This document shows positions 22,569-33,496 of a DNA stretch of 64,000 nt, piece by piece. The stretch's first letter is position 1, and every line of letters starts with the position of its first letter. Origin of the DNA: Adiantum capillus-veneris (lineage: Eukaryota; Streptophyta; Polypodiopsida; Polypodiales; Pteridaceae); assembly GCA_014529385.2 (NCBI GenBank), contig CM043968.1, positions 5,657,001 through 5,721,000 of the forward strand, in the 5' to 3' direction. The notes below the pieces were generated by a model. That model was not told the origin of the DNA and did no database searches. It saw only the letters and a program-made list of their open reading frames with translations. The translations under genes and the position numbers were made by a program.

Positions 22569-23581
22569 CTATGCATAACCCTCATCCTGTGTAACCAAAG
22601 CATCTAGAGTGAGATCTGAAGTGAAAATGAGAACATCTAAGGGATCTATTGTTGCCTCTACATGAATCTCTGTTGGCATAATGATCATCACTGGAGAAGG
22701 AGCATCCTCTACTGCAGTGGTAGGTATGGGAGACTCAACCACATTGAGCTCCTCAATCTTTACCGTACTTTTTCCTTTGCCAGAATTATCCTTTTTCATG
22801 TTTTTTTGATCTCTTAAAAACTGCACGCGGCAATAGTAACACTCGACATTTTTGGTACTGCGGTCTCTACTTGAGTTCTTGTGTCTGCTTGGACTATGAC
22901 GATTTTGCTCTCTACTTTTTCTTTTGTATTTGTTCCTGTCACGGCCTCTTGCCTTTGTTGAACTTCCAGCCATATATGCATCTCCATGACTAGAACCATC
23001 GAGAGATTTACGTTGAATCTCTTCAGTGAGCAATGCATGTGTGACAGAATTGAATACTAACTTGCCATTTGGAGTTGAATTGCTAATGGATGTGCAAAAG
23101 ATGTCCCATGAACTGGGTAGAGAGCATAGCAAGAATATACACTTGAGTTCATCGTCAAACTCCTTAAATCTGTGAGATGTCAACTGACTAAATAAGGAGT
23201 TGAACTCATTTAAGTGACCAGAAACTGTGCAACCTTCTTTCATATTGAGCTTCATAAGCTTTTTCATGAGAAAAACTTTGTTGGATGCACTTTTGCTCTC
23301 CCATGCTGAACATAAGCTATCCCAAAGTTCCTTGGTTGTTGTCTTCCCTATGATAGTGAAGAACACTGACTTGCCTAGATGTAGACGTATCGTAGCCATG
23401 GCTCTTGCATCCAAAAGCTCCCACTGAGCTTGCATATAGTCATCATCCTCTGCACGCTCTTCTAAGGATTTTGATAGGTCTTTTTTTGTCAAAACATCTT
23501 TCATGCGCTCTGTTCACATGGTGAAGTTGTTGCCATCGAACTTGCGATGAAATACTCCTCCTTTTTTGAAGAAGAAGCCAT
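22569..23581 (-). pseudogene. copia D Gag
   Basis: ATG at 23581 (MASSSKKEE), but the next conserved motif KFDGNNFTM lies in another frame and is followed by a TGA where Trp is expected. From 23504 a long open frame holds the Gag core: LDARAMATIRLHLGKSVFF, TTKELWDSLCSAWESKSASN, then LNEFNSLFSQL and LPSSWDIFCTSISNS. A basic region (KYKRKSREQNRHSPSRHKN) precedes a damaged zinc knuckle of which only CYYC remains. About 310 codons are open, a typical length for the family. Confidence 0.8.
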
Positions 23582-23885
23582 CGCTGACAAGAGGGTTTGA
23601 GAGCTTCCATACTATGGCAAGAAGCTGTAGAAATTTGGACAAAGTAACCTTTGTATCGGGAGTAAAATCTCAACCAAAATAGACTCAAAAGTGCCAACAA
23701 TGAAAGTCACGATTCGCGAGAAGGAAATCTGACAAAGTCTCCTTTGTATAAGGAGTCAAAACTCAACTCAAAATACGCATAAATGTGCCAAACAATTGCA
23801 CTAATTGGGCATCTACTGCACAAAAAAACCCTTGCTGTGTGACTGCCAACTCGGCATCAAAAGCATAAAATTATGTCCAGATACA

Positions 23886-24126
23886 TGTGAGTGCGCGGAT
23901 GCGGTGCGTGTGCGGAGAGTGAGAAGGAGAGAGAGGGAGATAGAGAGCAGGACATAGGATGTGGGGTGGAGCTCCCAAATCTCACTGTGTGAGCACCATG
24001 TGAGAATGTGACTGAGAGCTCCTTATTCTTTGTATGTATAAAGAATAAGGAAATAAATATGGGCAGTCGGACACTGGCCAGCGGACACGGGCAAAGCACG
24101 GCGAGGCACACCGCCTTTACCTAACA
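23886..24126 (-). repeat. 3' LTR of copia C
   Basis: Starts TGTGAGTGCGCGGATGCGG and ends CTTTACCTAACA (TG...CA). It differs from the partner at 26682-26922 by only a handful of substitutions, so the insertion is fairly young. An inner palindromic stretch TTATTCTTTGTATG/TATAAAGAATAAGG is conserved in both. Confidence 0.92.
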
Positions 24127-24145
24127 TTCTCCCACTAAAGGCTGT
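24127..24145 (-). promoter_or_regulatory. polypurine tract of copia C
   Basis: On the minus strand TTTAGTGGGAGAA directly abuts the 3' LTR start TGTTAGG. This is the typical copia plus-strand primer. Confidence 0.75.
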
Positions 24146-24211
24146 GTGCCGATAAGTGGCGAGAAGACTAGCCTACAACTAGTATATACAAGAGGTGAGA
24201 GAAGACGACTC

Positions 24212-25093
24212 TCAACCTATGCCCGCTGGCTCACTCTGAACATGCTCTAGTGTAGATGCAACATGCATACCACTAGGGCTAAAGCTACGATGACACTCAT
24301 GATGCAGGTATCGAGTGACGACCTGCATGGCTCCACAATGCACAATGCCAGTGTCAGTCATCGCACGAATGACTACTCCCACTGCAAATGCACCAACCGC
24401 ATAAGCAAGATCAGGTCTCGAAACCAAGAGGTCAGACATGAGAGACCCGAAAGCTGACGAAACATGCACTATGTGTGCCAACCTATCCCTGTCAGCAACC
24501 TCAGTGCCATATGCATCCTCATCAGGAACCACCTGACTATTCATCACCATGTCAGCATCATCTGGCAAAGGCATGTCCGCTGAGAATGACTGCAAAACCA
24601 AAAAATCAGCACCACTGCAATCACACACAGCTGTCTGAAGGACACTTTCGCCCTCAAACATATCAGACGCATCATAGAACAATGCATCGGTATCTAGCGC
24701 AACTGATGTCACCTCAACTGATGACTAGCAAAGTTGTGCATCCCCAAAGATACCACTGTCTGCGTGAACATCACCACAAGACAAATGCACAACCTACTCT
24801 CCATGCAGCACATCCGCAAAAGAGACACGTCTCGTCTCTCGCTCCAAACATGGCTGCAAATACACAGAGAATACACCGCCTCGTGTGTCAGAAATATGCA
24901 AAGGGTATACCAGACCACTCCTAGCACCTCTGGCTATCACCAGTGATCCCCTATGCATCTGAAATGACCGCTCTCCAAGCAGTACACAATGTCCACTACT
25001 CTGCAACTGACGCACTGAAATGAGACTTTGGTTGAGTCCTGGTACATAATGTACATCTCGTAGCGTAAGCAATGCACCGCTAGGTAAAGACAT
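24212..25093 (-). pseudogene. copia C pre-integrase joined to RT/RNase H remnant
   Basis: The piece 25093-24794 carries LTLRDVHYVPGLNQSLISVR and a GARSGLVYPLHI-like end, the protease-to-pre-integrase section. The piece 24712-24212 contains VSRPDLAYAVGA and VVTRYLHHECH, normally found between RT and RNase H about 800 codons later. The integrase and most of RT are missing in between, so the element deleted its core. Confidence 0.6.
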
Positions 25094-25141
25094 GCATACA
25101 TCTCCAGCACCCTCTATGTAAAATGTTGAACCATCAGCAAA

Positions 25142-25621
25142 CTACACACAACCAAGTCTCCCACTAGAGAAAGAGCAAAACAAATCATGACGTGGCGTCA
25201 TGTGAAAAACTGCATGTTCGTCTAGTAGAAAACGTGTAGACAATGTGCTATCCCAAGACACAAAGTAGTCTGAAGGCAACAAGCTAGACTCAAAAGTGAC
25301 ATGCCCGTCACATGCACACACTCTAGCATGTGTCCTCATAGTAGCAGCATGCATCTGCCTCTTCCGTTGCCTCATACACCTGAAGCAATGATGTCTAATA
25401 TGCCCCTTATGGCCGCAGTGCCAACATATCAGTCGTGATCGTGAATGAGAACCGCCTCTAACCTGAAGCGTCTCCATGCCAAAACTATGGCAAACAATGC
25501 TCGAGATCACAAGACTCTCCCACCCGAGAGCAAACCACTGTCTCAAGCAAAAGGATACACAACTCCTCACTCTTGCGAGAGTGGATACAAAAACATAAAA
25601 CTGTGTCCAAACTGACAACAC
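25142..25621 (-). pseudogene. copia C Gag zinc knuckle and protease start
   Basis: Contains a complete CCHC knuckle, CWHCGHKGHIRHHC (spacing 2-4-4), which binds RNA. The protease opening FLLDEHAVFHMTPRHDLF has DEHA where DSGA is normal, so the catalytic site is destroyed. The N-terminal part of gag and a 1-kb leader (25622-26665) show no open frame. Confidence 0.65.
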
Positions 25622-26665
25622 CTGTCAAAGTGAGAGTAAACACTCGATCACAAACTATGGCAAGAATCTGGGAGAAATCCGGCAGAGTTTCCCCTGAAAA
25701 CTGAGCAAAAACTCAAGTACAATCTCTACCATAAATCATAACACTACTCAATGCCAATGAGTAGAAATGCCAAAATGGCTCCACATTTTCACATAAATGG
25801 CAATCCGCACTCAACGTACATCAACAGAGTGACTGCGCATAAGAAAGCGCCAAAAGAGTTGCAATCCGGAAACTTGATCAATGCGAAAACAATGCTCTCA
25901 AGAGAGCTCACCGACACTTGAAAGTGCTCGCCAAAATGCATATATAATGGGCATCAACTATGCACCATAACCATATACAAACCCCTTCACAAAGACCATG
26001 AATCCAAGCACAAAATCACTGCCAAAGTATCCTGTGAAAACCAGTGAAAGAAGCTCCACCTGTGTACTCCAAAAAACTATGTCCTCAAGAGACCGCTTTG
26101 ATGGTGTGTAAACGCCTCCGTACTTCGTTGCCCAAGTCTACCAAAAAACCCTCAAACCACAAGCTTAACACAAGCTGCAATTGCATCCTCAGCTCAACAA
26201 TTTATGCACTCAACTTCAAGAATCTCCCGTACTTCCAAAAGTGCATCAAACTCGCACACAATGTGACAACAGAAAATCTGGAATTTCTGTATACAGTCAG
26301 TCTGAGCTGAATATCAGCAAAACGGTGAGGAATTTGCAAAACATTTCTTCTGCAAAGTTGTAGACCATGTTGAAATAGATGGGCAAGACACACAGAATTC
26401 TCAGATTTGCATTCGACAAGGAGAAAAACGAATCTAAAAATAGTGCTGCTGCGCACACAGTTTTTAGGGCAGCACCTTCACTTACACACAATCTTCCACA
26501 CTCCTTTCTGAGCTTCCACAAGAGCATACATCACTCTCAACTAAGCTCACAAGCTTCCATTGCATTCTCACAAAGCTTCCAAGCTTTCTTAATCTCTCCA
26601 CCACCAAGAGAGAGCGAGCTATCGCCTCGAAGCTCTCGAAGCCGTCGTGCTCTCCATGGTCACCA

Positions 26666-26681
26666 TAGCTTTGATACCAAT
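26666..26681 (-). promoter_or_regulatory. primer-binding site of copia C
   Basis: Minus strand ATTGGTATCAAAGCTA immediately after the 5' LTR, complementary to initiator-Met tRNA. Element D has the same form. Confidence 0.85.
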
Positions 26682-26922
26682 TGTGAGTGCGCGAATGCGG
26701 TGCGTGTGCGGAGAGTGAGAAGGAGACAGAGGGAGATAGAGAGCAGGACATAGGATGTGGGGTGGAGCTCCCAAATCTCACTGTGTGAGCACCATTTGAG
26801 AATGTGAGTGAGAGCTCCTTATTCTTTGTATGTATAAAGAATAAGGAAATAAATATGGGCAACTGGACACTGACCGGCGGACACGGGCAAAGCACGGTGA
26901 GGCACACCGCCTTTACCTAACA
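26682..26922 (-). repeat. 5' LTR of copia C
   Basis: Partner of 23886-24126: same length, same TG/CA ends, very similar sequence. Confidence 0.92.
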
Positions 26923-26927
26923 ATACA

Positions 26928-27964
26928 TATCCTATGGCGAGGGTACCGAAAGCGGGGAGATCTAGTTACCTGTATCACCAAAGGTGTCTCAACACTCGAG
27001 CACACCTCAACTCAAAGAAAACTCACGCTATCGGCTCTCCAAAGGCTAATGCAAACACAAATGGCCACAGTCTCAGAAAGGGCTCCTCCGATCTGAGTCT
27101 CAAAAACGATTGAGAAAAACTGTCAAAATAGCCAAAAATGGCTCCACATGTAGTGCAGTGGGCAGTGTCTGCAACTGAATGTACATGAGTGAACCACGCT
27201 CAAACAGGCGTAAGAACTGTTGCATGCAGTAAAGTGATCCTTGCGGGGATATCTTATCTCAAAAGAGCTCAGTAGCACAAGGTGTGCTAACAACAAAATG
27301 CATCTGTCAACGCATCTGCCCACAGAGAATCTGTTGTCGAAATGATTGCCAAATTGCATGTGAAAATGTTGTGTCTGGTAATCTAGAGAATCTGTGTGTG
27401 AATATGCTAAAAAACCTCATGTATCATGTAACCTGGGTGTCGGTGTCGCTATGTGCCGATTTTTGCCGCAAGGCAAAAATGCGCTAGTCGAATAGCCGCC
27501 AATGTTGTCATAGCCAAGAAACTGTGCCGTACAGCATGATCGATGTGCTCGATGCCGATTCCGGGTGTCACTCCTCTAGTATGGTAGAGGCACTTCACCT
27601 GTGTGTGTGGCAAGTACAATTGTCGATCGCGAGACAAAAACGTCCACATGAAACCGATGTCGGGTTGAATGTCGAAAATCCGCATGTACTGGGAATAATG
27701 TCAATACAATGCAAAATGTCGAGAAGAAACACTAAAGCTGAGCCACTGATCAATGTCGTAAACTAATGCCAAATGGTCGATGCTCAAAGTCGTGGAGGAG
27801 AAACGCAAGATAAACCGTCAAATTAGTGTCAAAAACGGATGCCGATGATGCCTCCCGCCGGGCGAGAGTCTCAGATGTCGAGGAGAACGCCAAGGAAATG
27901 GGCAGATGACGGGTGATGTCAGGCTTACTCGCCATCTGTAGCCGAACACACTGTGCTCTCACAT

Positions 27965-28002
<38 letters not shown>

Positions 28003-28910
28003 TGCAATCTCTTCGGTTACTTGCTGTCGATTTCTTACTTTGAAGAGTCAGGATTTGAGGGTTTGGAAGGAGAGGGGGTGGTCGGGGATTCGGGGTTTGA
28101 AGCAAGGTTGTCGATGGTGGGGGTGGGTGAACCCCCCCTTGCACACACAATGTGTGTAAAGGCAAAGCTTTTAAAAAAAATAACTTATTCTAATTCTCTG
28201 TCGAATTCTACAGAGAATAATTGAGATTGGCAGGTTTCTGGCAACGTGTGTGTGTGTGTGTGTGTGTGTTGATCTGTTCCAGCTTGACGAGCTTGCTGCC
28301 TTGCGGCATTTTGTGTGTGTGTGTGTGTTCCAGCTTGACGAGCTCGCTGCCTTGCTTGGCCCTGCCTCCTGCTCGGATTTGCGGCTCACGGTCCCTTCTC
28401 CCAGTGCTGCCAAATGGCTCTGCTCATTTCTTGCTAGGCTTCAATGCACTGCATGAGGTGTATACCCAAGACTCGACCTTGATTGCCAATGCTCGTTGCT
28501 CAAAGTCTTAGGACTGCCATGAGCCATTGACAGCAACGTCCAACAAGAGAGAAGCCGCTCAATTCGATGCCAATTTCTTTTTATTTCCCTGCTCGCTCGA
28601 TGCTCTGCCTGCTGCTGCTGCCCTCGATTTGCTGCTGAATGACGCTTTCTCGATGGCTCGTGAGCTCCTTGCTCAAGTCCCCAAAGCCTTGCAAAGCTTT
28701 TAATTTCTCCCACTGCTCATCTACTTGGCTCTATCCGAGCTCTCTCAATCTGCTGAATTCACTTGCTTTGCAAGCCTTTTGAAGGCTTTGATCCAAACCT
28801 TCAACCCGACTGTTTGCACTCCTATAGAGCTTGTCAAAGCTCTCCAAGATTTTTTCCTGATGGAGTCATTGCCCACGGTGACTACTCAGGGCTCAAGATC
28901 GAGGTGCCCT
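26928..28910 (-). other. long untranslated leader assigned to copia D
   Basis: No coding frame. Short matches to the leader of element C (for example AAAATGGCTCCACAT at about 27137, then AATGTACATGA) support a copia leader origin. It contains a (CT)n tract (27967-27999), two (TG)n tracts (28245-28269 and 28313-28328) and a tandem copy of TTCCAGCTTGACGAGCT at about 28276 and 28327. Together with 23582-23880 the leader is about 2.2 kb, long for copia, so additional insertions or a second element cannot be excluded. Confidence 0.4.
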
Positions 28911-28926
28911 GAGCTTTGATACCAAT
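28911..28926 (-). promoter_or_regulatory. primer-binding site next to the 28.9-kb LTR
   Basis: Minus strand ATTGGTATCAAAGCTC directly downstream of the LTR end, the same form as in element C. Confidence 0.8.
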
Positions 28927-29114
28927 TGTTGTGAACAACCTACACGTGGGGAAGGAGAAGATGGAAGGGGATGAAGCACATCACAGTCTGTTTTAGGTTA
29001 GTGGAGAGGAAAGTGAGAGAGTAGTCAACACTCTCACTTTTTCTCCCTATATTCATTAGGGAGAGAAAGTGGGTAAGTGTGGTTTCCCACGGCCACCTGG
29101 CCTACACCCCAACA
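28927..29114 (-). repeat. 5' LTR of copia D, 188 bp
   Basis: The plus strand starts TGTTGTGAACAACC and ends TACACCCCAACA, with TG/CA ends. A primer site lies on one side and hAT copy B on the other. The boundary is exact: homology between B and A resumes at 29115. An inner inverted pair CTCTCACTTT / AAAGTGGG marks the middle. Confidence 0.75.
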
Positions 29115-29119
29115 CTAAC

Positions 29120-29806
29120 GTGTATCCCTTGTACATGTAGAGGATTCACTCGCTATGTCAGATTCTGAACATCTTGGCTTAAGTGATAAATATTTTTCTC
29201 CATCTAGACATGTGATGGTTGGGATGTTTGGATGGCTATAGAAATCCGTATTATTTTTGCATCTTTCTCTGCCAGCTGTGTCATATAAATATTCTTCTCC
29301 TTTTTTAATTGTAGGTTGGTACCTTCAACTATCAATGCCAGCTCATCCCGGGTGAAAGTGACACAACTCTCCCTAATATCATGGGTGGAAACAGTTGTCT
29401 CCTTCAACGAAAAGTCTACTAGTCACTATTGCACAAAATGAACATATAACATTTTTGCAAAATATAACGCACAATCTGCATTGTGCAATGGATGGCCATA
29501 AACTTCCAAGTAGATCTTCTCAGTGTTTTCTTTGATCGCTTCATAGAGGCACTTTGATACCTTCCACTGTCCTTTCTTTATCTCCACCTCCACACATGGC
29601 CGTATTGTTTTGATCATGTCCTTGGTCGCTTCTTTATTAATATCTTTCCACTGGATGTGGTTTGGATTTGCCTATTTTGATAGTCGTCGAGCAGTGCGTG
29701 TTGCTTGTTGTGTCGACATATCCTGCACTGAAATGTATTAACAACCGCTTGTTATTGATCAATCAGGAACTGATTGCGTACCACAAACTTGTTCTTCATC
29801 GGCCAT
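29120..29806 (-). pseudogene. hAT B cargo gene 2
   Basis: ATG at 29806 (MADEEQVCGTQS), matching copy A. The next parts include STQQATRTARRLSK and the conserved core MIKTIRPCVEVEIKKGQW to GHPLHNADCALYFAKMLYVH. At 29426 the frame meets TAG TGA where A has TAG CGA. The downstream coiled-coil-like segment (29407-29204, KETTVSTHDIRESCVTF, LAEKDAKIIRIS) nevertheless stays in the same frame in both. The gene is cut by the copia D LTR before the RING-like part. Confidence 0.5.
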
Positions 29807-30299
29807 AGTATCTTAGTGCTACAATGGACAAATAGAAAAATACTCAATATCATTGATAAAAATATATTCTCACAATTCAACAGTCTCACAGATACACAAA
29901 GGCTCTCGTCTCGTCCACTACATAACACGTCGTAGACCTCTTAAGTCAAATCACAATTGATACGAAAAACAAAATCACAACTGACTAAACCAATTGAACC
30001 ACAAGTCAAATGACTAAAGATAATTGATCCGATTGAAATACAAAACAATTGATCCGATTGAAATACAAGACATGACTCAATGAGGAGAACCACCCCCAAC
30101 AGCGCGAATAGACTTCAATACAAAGGAAATACCCAGACAACAAGACAAGTGTATAGCACAAAAATATTCAGGCCGGATAAAAAGATAGCGCAAGTTCAAC
30201 AAGCGATCGTTGGACAGAATTAGGGTCTGTCTTTAAATGATCTTTGAAAAATATCAAAATGTTTCATGTATTTCTTCTAGTTTTTCACTCTCTTAACTT

Positions 30300-31655
30300 C
30301 ATCCAACAGTCTACTTTTGTATGAATGGCCCTCATGACATCTTGATCAGGGTGGTAAAATATTTCTTCTGGGAAATAAACTTTCCTAGCTGAACTCCAAA
30401 AGTCTATCAAAATGTCGAATTGATAGCCTAATGTATAAATGTTGCTTGATTTTATGTACATATATGTGCACCGTGGATCATATATTTTTGGAGCAATCCA
30501 CGATCGCTTTGCAATCTCTCATTCCCCTGTTGATTGTGCCTCCAAAACTACAAAGTCTTGGATGCAAATAGTTATTTGATATATGCTTGCCTGACATTCT
30601 AAGCATCATGCCTCAATCAATGATGCCGATGTGAGGTTTATTTGCGCAAGTAAAGTCCAATATTATGTTGAAAGGGTACAGGTCGATGTGCAATATACCA
30701 ACCAAGTGAACAGCCGCAACGCCATCAATTAAAGTGTAACAGATTGCTGACATCTGCTCAAGCACACTGCTTTGATCCGTGCAGTCTCTATCTCTGGTAA
30801 GCGCTGATTTGCTAGTGGCAATGATCTCCAGCCATGTTGTAGCTTGTGCATGTGGTGTTTGAATGCTCCATGGACGTATAGCAAGCGGCACATCATGTCT
30901 CCCAAGGTGCCCCCATTGTAGTATGAAAAGATTGTGATCCAAGAAGCCTTGGTGGTAAAGCCAATGCATCTTACAATAGAGAAGTGAAGTGTTTGCATTT
31001 TTTGCTCTGTTTGAAAGCTATCAAACTTTCCCTCACTCCCTCCCTTGTAGCATTTTTCCACATATGTAATGTGATCTGGAAAGAAAGAGATACCTTTAAC
31101 GGTGTATAATGTGCACACCAAAAGAGCATGCTCCAACCCTTGTACCTTCTACTAGGGCCTCATGGGGAATGCCTACCAGATGAGTGTACTTGGCATTCAA
31201 TGCCGTGCGCATGATTTTGTTGGTGCCGCTAGCATCTGATCAACCATCCATAGCCGCTTGTGCATCTTCAATCTCTTGGGTAAGGAAGTTTGGTCCTGAG
31301 CTTTCATCCGCTTCATCTTGACCTTTTGTTCCTCCCATAATTTGTCCCAGAGCTCTAAGCTTTCCATATCGAAGGTGGGAGGGATATCTTCCTTTAAGTC
31401 TCTACCAACAGACTTTCATATTATCCAACACTATCCTAACCTTGTGGTGGGAATCAAATTCTCAAATCCTTCTTGGAATCAACAACTCATATTGGCCTTC
31501 ACCTCGTAGTCTACGACTCTTTGTTCTCCCATATAGTACTAGTGAAGTCTTTAATGAAGACGCCGCTTTCACTAATCTATTGTATACAACCATCTGCACA
31601 TGATGATATCACCAAAATATTTTTGAATGACGCTCATAATAATTTTCTTTTGATC
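30300..31655 (-). pseudogene. hAT B cargo gene 1: protein kinase-like
   Basis: Homologous to the kinase-like gene of copy A. It is open over HITYVEKCYKGGSEGKFDSF, the EQKMQTLHFSIVRCIGF region and YYNGGTLGDMM, positions where A has stops nearby. The catalytic loop reads HIDLYPFNIIL (Asp and Asn kept) and IID followed by a stop where A has Trp (IDWG). The start ATG of copy A is lost (ATAACTC for ATGACGC). B and A share a stop after the helical segment (CAA TAG ATT in B, CAG TAG ATT in A) and ATT TGA GAA further on. Confidence 0.6.
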
Positions 31656-32511
31656 TGAGTTATTTTAGCACTGGATAATAAAAAACAACATATCAAATAT
31701 AATTTCATGGGTGCACACTATAGTAACACTCTCACACTAGTTTAAACAAACCATAACCATGACTTGAAGGCTTTAAGAAATGTACACGATTATATCGATA
31801 CACATTGGAAATAATGTTCATTGTAAAATGCAGAGCAAGCTGCAAGTAGTTTTAAGAACTTTATCCAGATCAAACAACACAAGTTTAAAACCTGAAACAT
31901 TTCAGTATATTGTGAATTTATTACTTATATTTTTCACCGCGTACTCTCACACTAGTTCAAACAAAGCATACAGTGACTTAAAGACTTCAAAAAACTATGC
32001 AAGATTATATCACTTCAGATTGATAATCATTTTGACTTTAAAATGGTATGTTTACGCGTGTAAAATGCACTTAAAATAAGTAACTGCTAATAGAATTATC
32101 CAAACCTAATAGAGCATGTTAAAAACCCAAAACAATTCAAAATTTTTGATAGAACATAAGACTTGAGTTTATATTTTGCACGTTATCACGATTCATTTTT
32201 AAAAAAATGCCTCTTAGAAAATACATGCATCGTGATGTACATATTGCCAATTTTATTTTAACTCATTTAAAACATTGAAAGTATACAAATCAATCATAAA
32301 TTGCAAAAAAACGTCTTGCTCTTTAAAAAGATAAAAATGAATATTTAACATGAAAATTGTGTGCGTATACTTTTTTACATAGAATTTATGTAAATATAGA
32401 ATTTAAAATAGTGATGATGATTGATGAATAAAGTATTCTTTTGAATATGATTAGCTAGTATATATATTTTTATAAGAACACTTAAAAACAACAATATTGA
32501 ACAATTCAAAC

Positions 32512-32930
32512 ATTTCATATGAAATACTCTTCACGGTCGCGTTACCGACCAAGTATTTCATATACTTAATACTTAAAAAAATGAACTGCACATGCACATA
32601 CAAGTTATATGGCGTTCGTACGACCGGGTTAATGACCTGAACGTCACATTTATACAAAAATAGATACTTCTAGCAAATGACACTCAATAGGCCGCGTTAT
32701 CAACAAAGTGTCGTTCGAATCTAAAGAAAAATAATGACTTGCATACGAGCATCATATAGCTGCGTTACCGATCAATGTCCATATGCTTTTTTAGAAATGA
32801 GAAGGGAAGTTGACTCACAATAAGGATACTAGAATCGCCGTGTTACCGACGTAGTACCCAGACATTGAGCCAATATTTACCACAAGGACACCATATTCCC
32901 CGCGTCACTGAGGTAATGCCCCCGTGGTAA
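32512..32930 (-). repeat. six subterminal hairpins of hAT B
   Basis: Same six units and order as in copy A, read from 32930 to 32512. Loop variants on the minus strand include TCAGTGACGCGG, TCGGTAACACGG, TCGGTAACGCAG, TTGATAACGCGG, TCATTAACCCGG and TCGGTAACGCGA. In several units the stem arms pair better than in A, for example TTACCAC with GTGGTAA in the first. In the last, GGTCG and CGACC also enclose the loop. Confidence 0.75.
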
Positions 32931-33165
32931 GCACTGTACCGTAGAACAGCTTACACACACACTCGCATTGTGTAGTAAGGTACCTTAGGACTGCCGGGCA
33001 ATACGACAAAAGTATGCTACCACACAAATATGCATACTCACACACACAACACATACCCAGGTCGATAGATCAAGTACTTCGCTAATGCCACGCAGTGTGA
33101 CACAGAGTATGCTCCCACACGACCCCCTCTCTCCTCGCTCTCCTCTCCACGTATCTGCAAAGGCG

Positions 33166-33167
<2 letters not shown>

Positions 33168-33241
<74 letters not shown>
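33168..33241. repeat. (CT)n-(CA)n compound microsatellite in hAT B
   Basis: About 45 bp of CT followed by about 29 bp of CA, at the position equivalent to the GA tract of copy A. Confidence 0.97.
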
Positions 33242-33243
<2 letters not shown>

Positions 33244-33264
33244 GATGGCTCAAAGAATAACACT

Positions 33265-33496
33265 CAACGGGCCCGATCGAGGCCCTATATTTATTATTTT
33301 GCGGCCCCACCGGGCTATTGAGTTTTCTCGACTGGCCCGTAGGGAAAATTGAATAGCTTGGCGAGCTTTTTGTGGGTTTCCAAGTTGCTCTTAACCGGCT
33401 TGTTTGTGATCATGTTAGGTGTGATTAAATAAATGTGTCAATAAGACCTTGTGATCACATAATTTTTTTGGTAATTATGTCAATATTAAATCCTTG
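33265..33496 (-). repeat. hAT B left terminal region
   Basis: Contains GGGCCCGATCGAGGCCC, GGCCCCACCGGGC and GGCCCGTAGGGA motifs, TTAACCGGCTTG, and the shared block CAATAAGACCTTGTGATCAC. It ends at TCCTTG (33496). The following ATCCTTTG would be one copy of the 8-bp target duplication; the partner is not found. Confidence 0.65.

Larger units (their letters stand above)
23881..26927 (-). mobile_element. Ty1/copia element C, complete but internally deleted
   Basis: Two direct LTRs of equal length (241 bp; 23886-24126 and 26682-26922) flank 2.55 kb of minus-strand interior. A 5-bp target duplication ATACA lies at 23881-23885 and 26923-26927. A primer site and a purine tract are in the expected places. 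The interior retains leader, a gag part, protease/pre-integrase and an RNase H remnant, but nearly all integrase and RT are gone. It is therefore a non-autonomous deletion derivative. It sits in the leader of copia D. Confidence 0.9.
11721..29114 (-). mobile_element. Ty1/copia element D, split by insertions
   Basis: A Tork/Tnt1-like copia element on the minus strand. Its 5' LTR is at 28927-29114, a long leader runs to about 23.6 kb, gag and protease lie at 23581-22220, and integrase, RT and RNase H lie at 14062-11721. The body is interrupted by hAT A (14072-22211) and by copia C (23886-26922). Across the hAT insertion the pre-integrase frame resumes exactly once the insert and one 8-bp duplication are removed. 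Assigning the 28.9-kb LTR to this body is inference: leader stretches around 27.1 kb resemble the leader of the related element C (for example ATGGCTCCACAT), and both share the same primer-site form. The 3' end is truncated in RNase H and no 3' LTR is found. Confidence 0.6.
29115..33496 (-). mobile_element. hAT transposon copy B, left half only
   Basis: An inverted relative of copy A positions 14072-18356. The outer terminus at 33496 reads CAAGGATTTAATATTGACAT inward. The GC-rich terminal motifs, a CT/CA tract, the six hairpins, the kinase-like gene and cargo gene 2 follow in the same order as in A. Homology stops where the copia D LTR begins (A equivalent about 18356), so copia D inserted into B within cargo gene 2. 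The transposase half is not found on the other side of D and may have been deleted. Confidence 0.8.
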
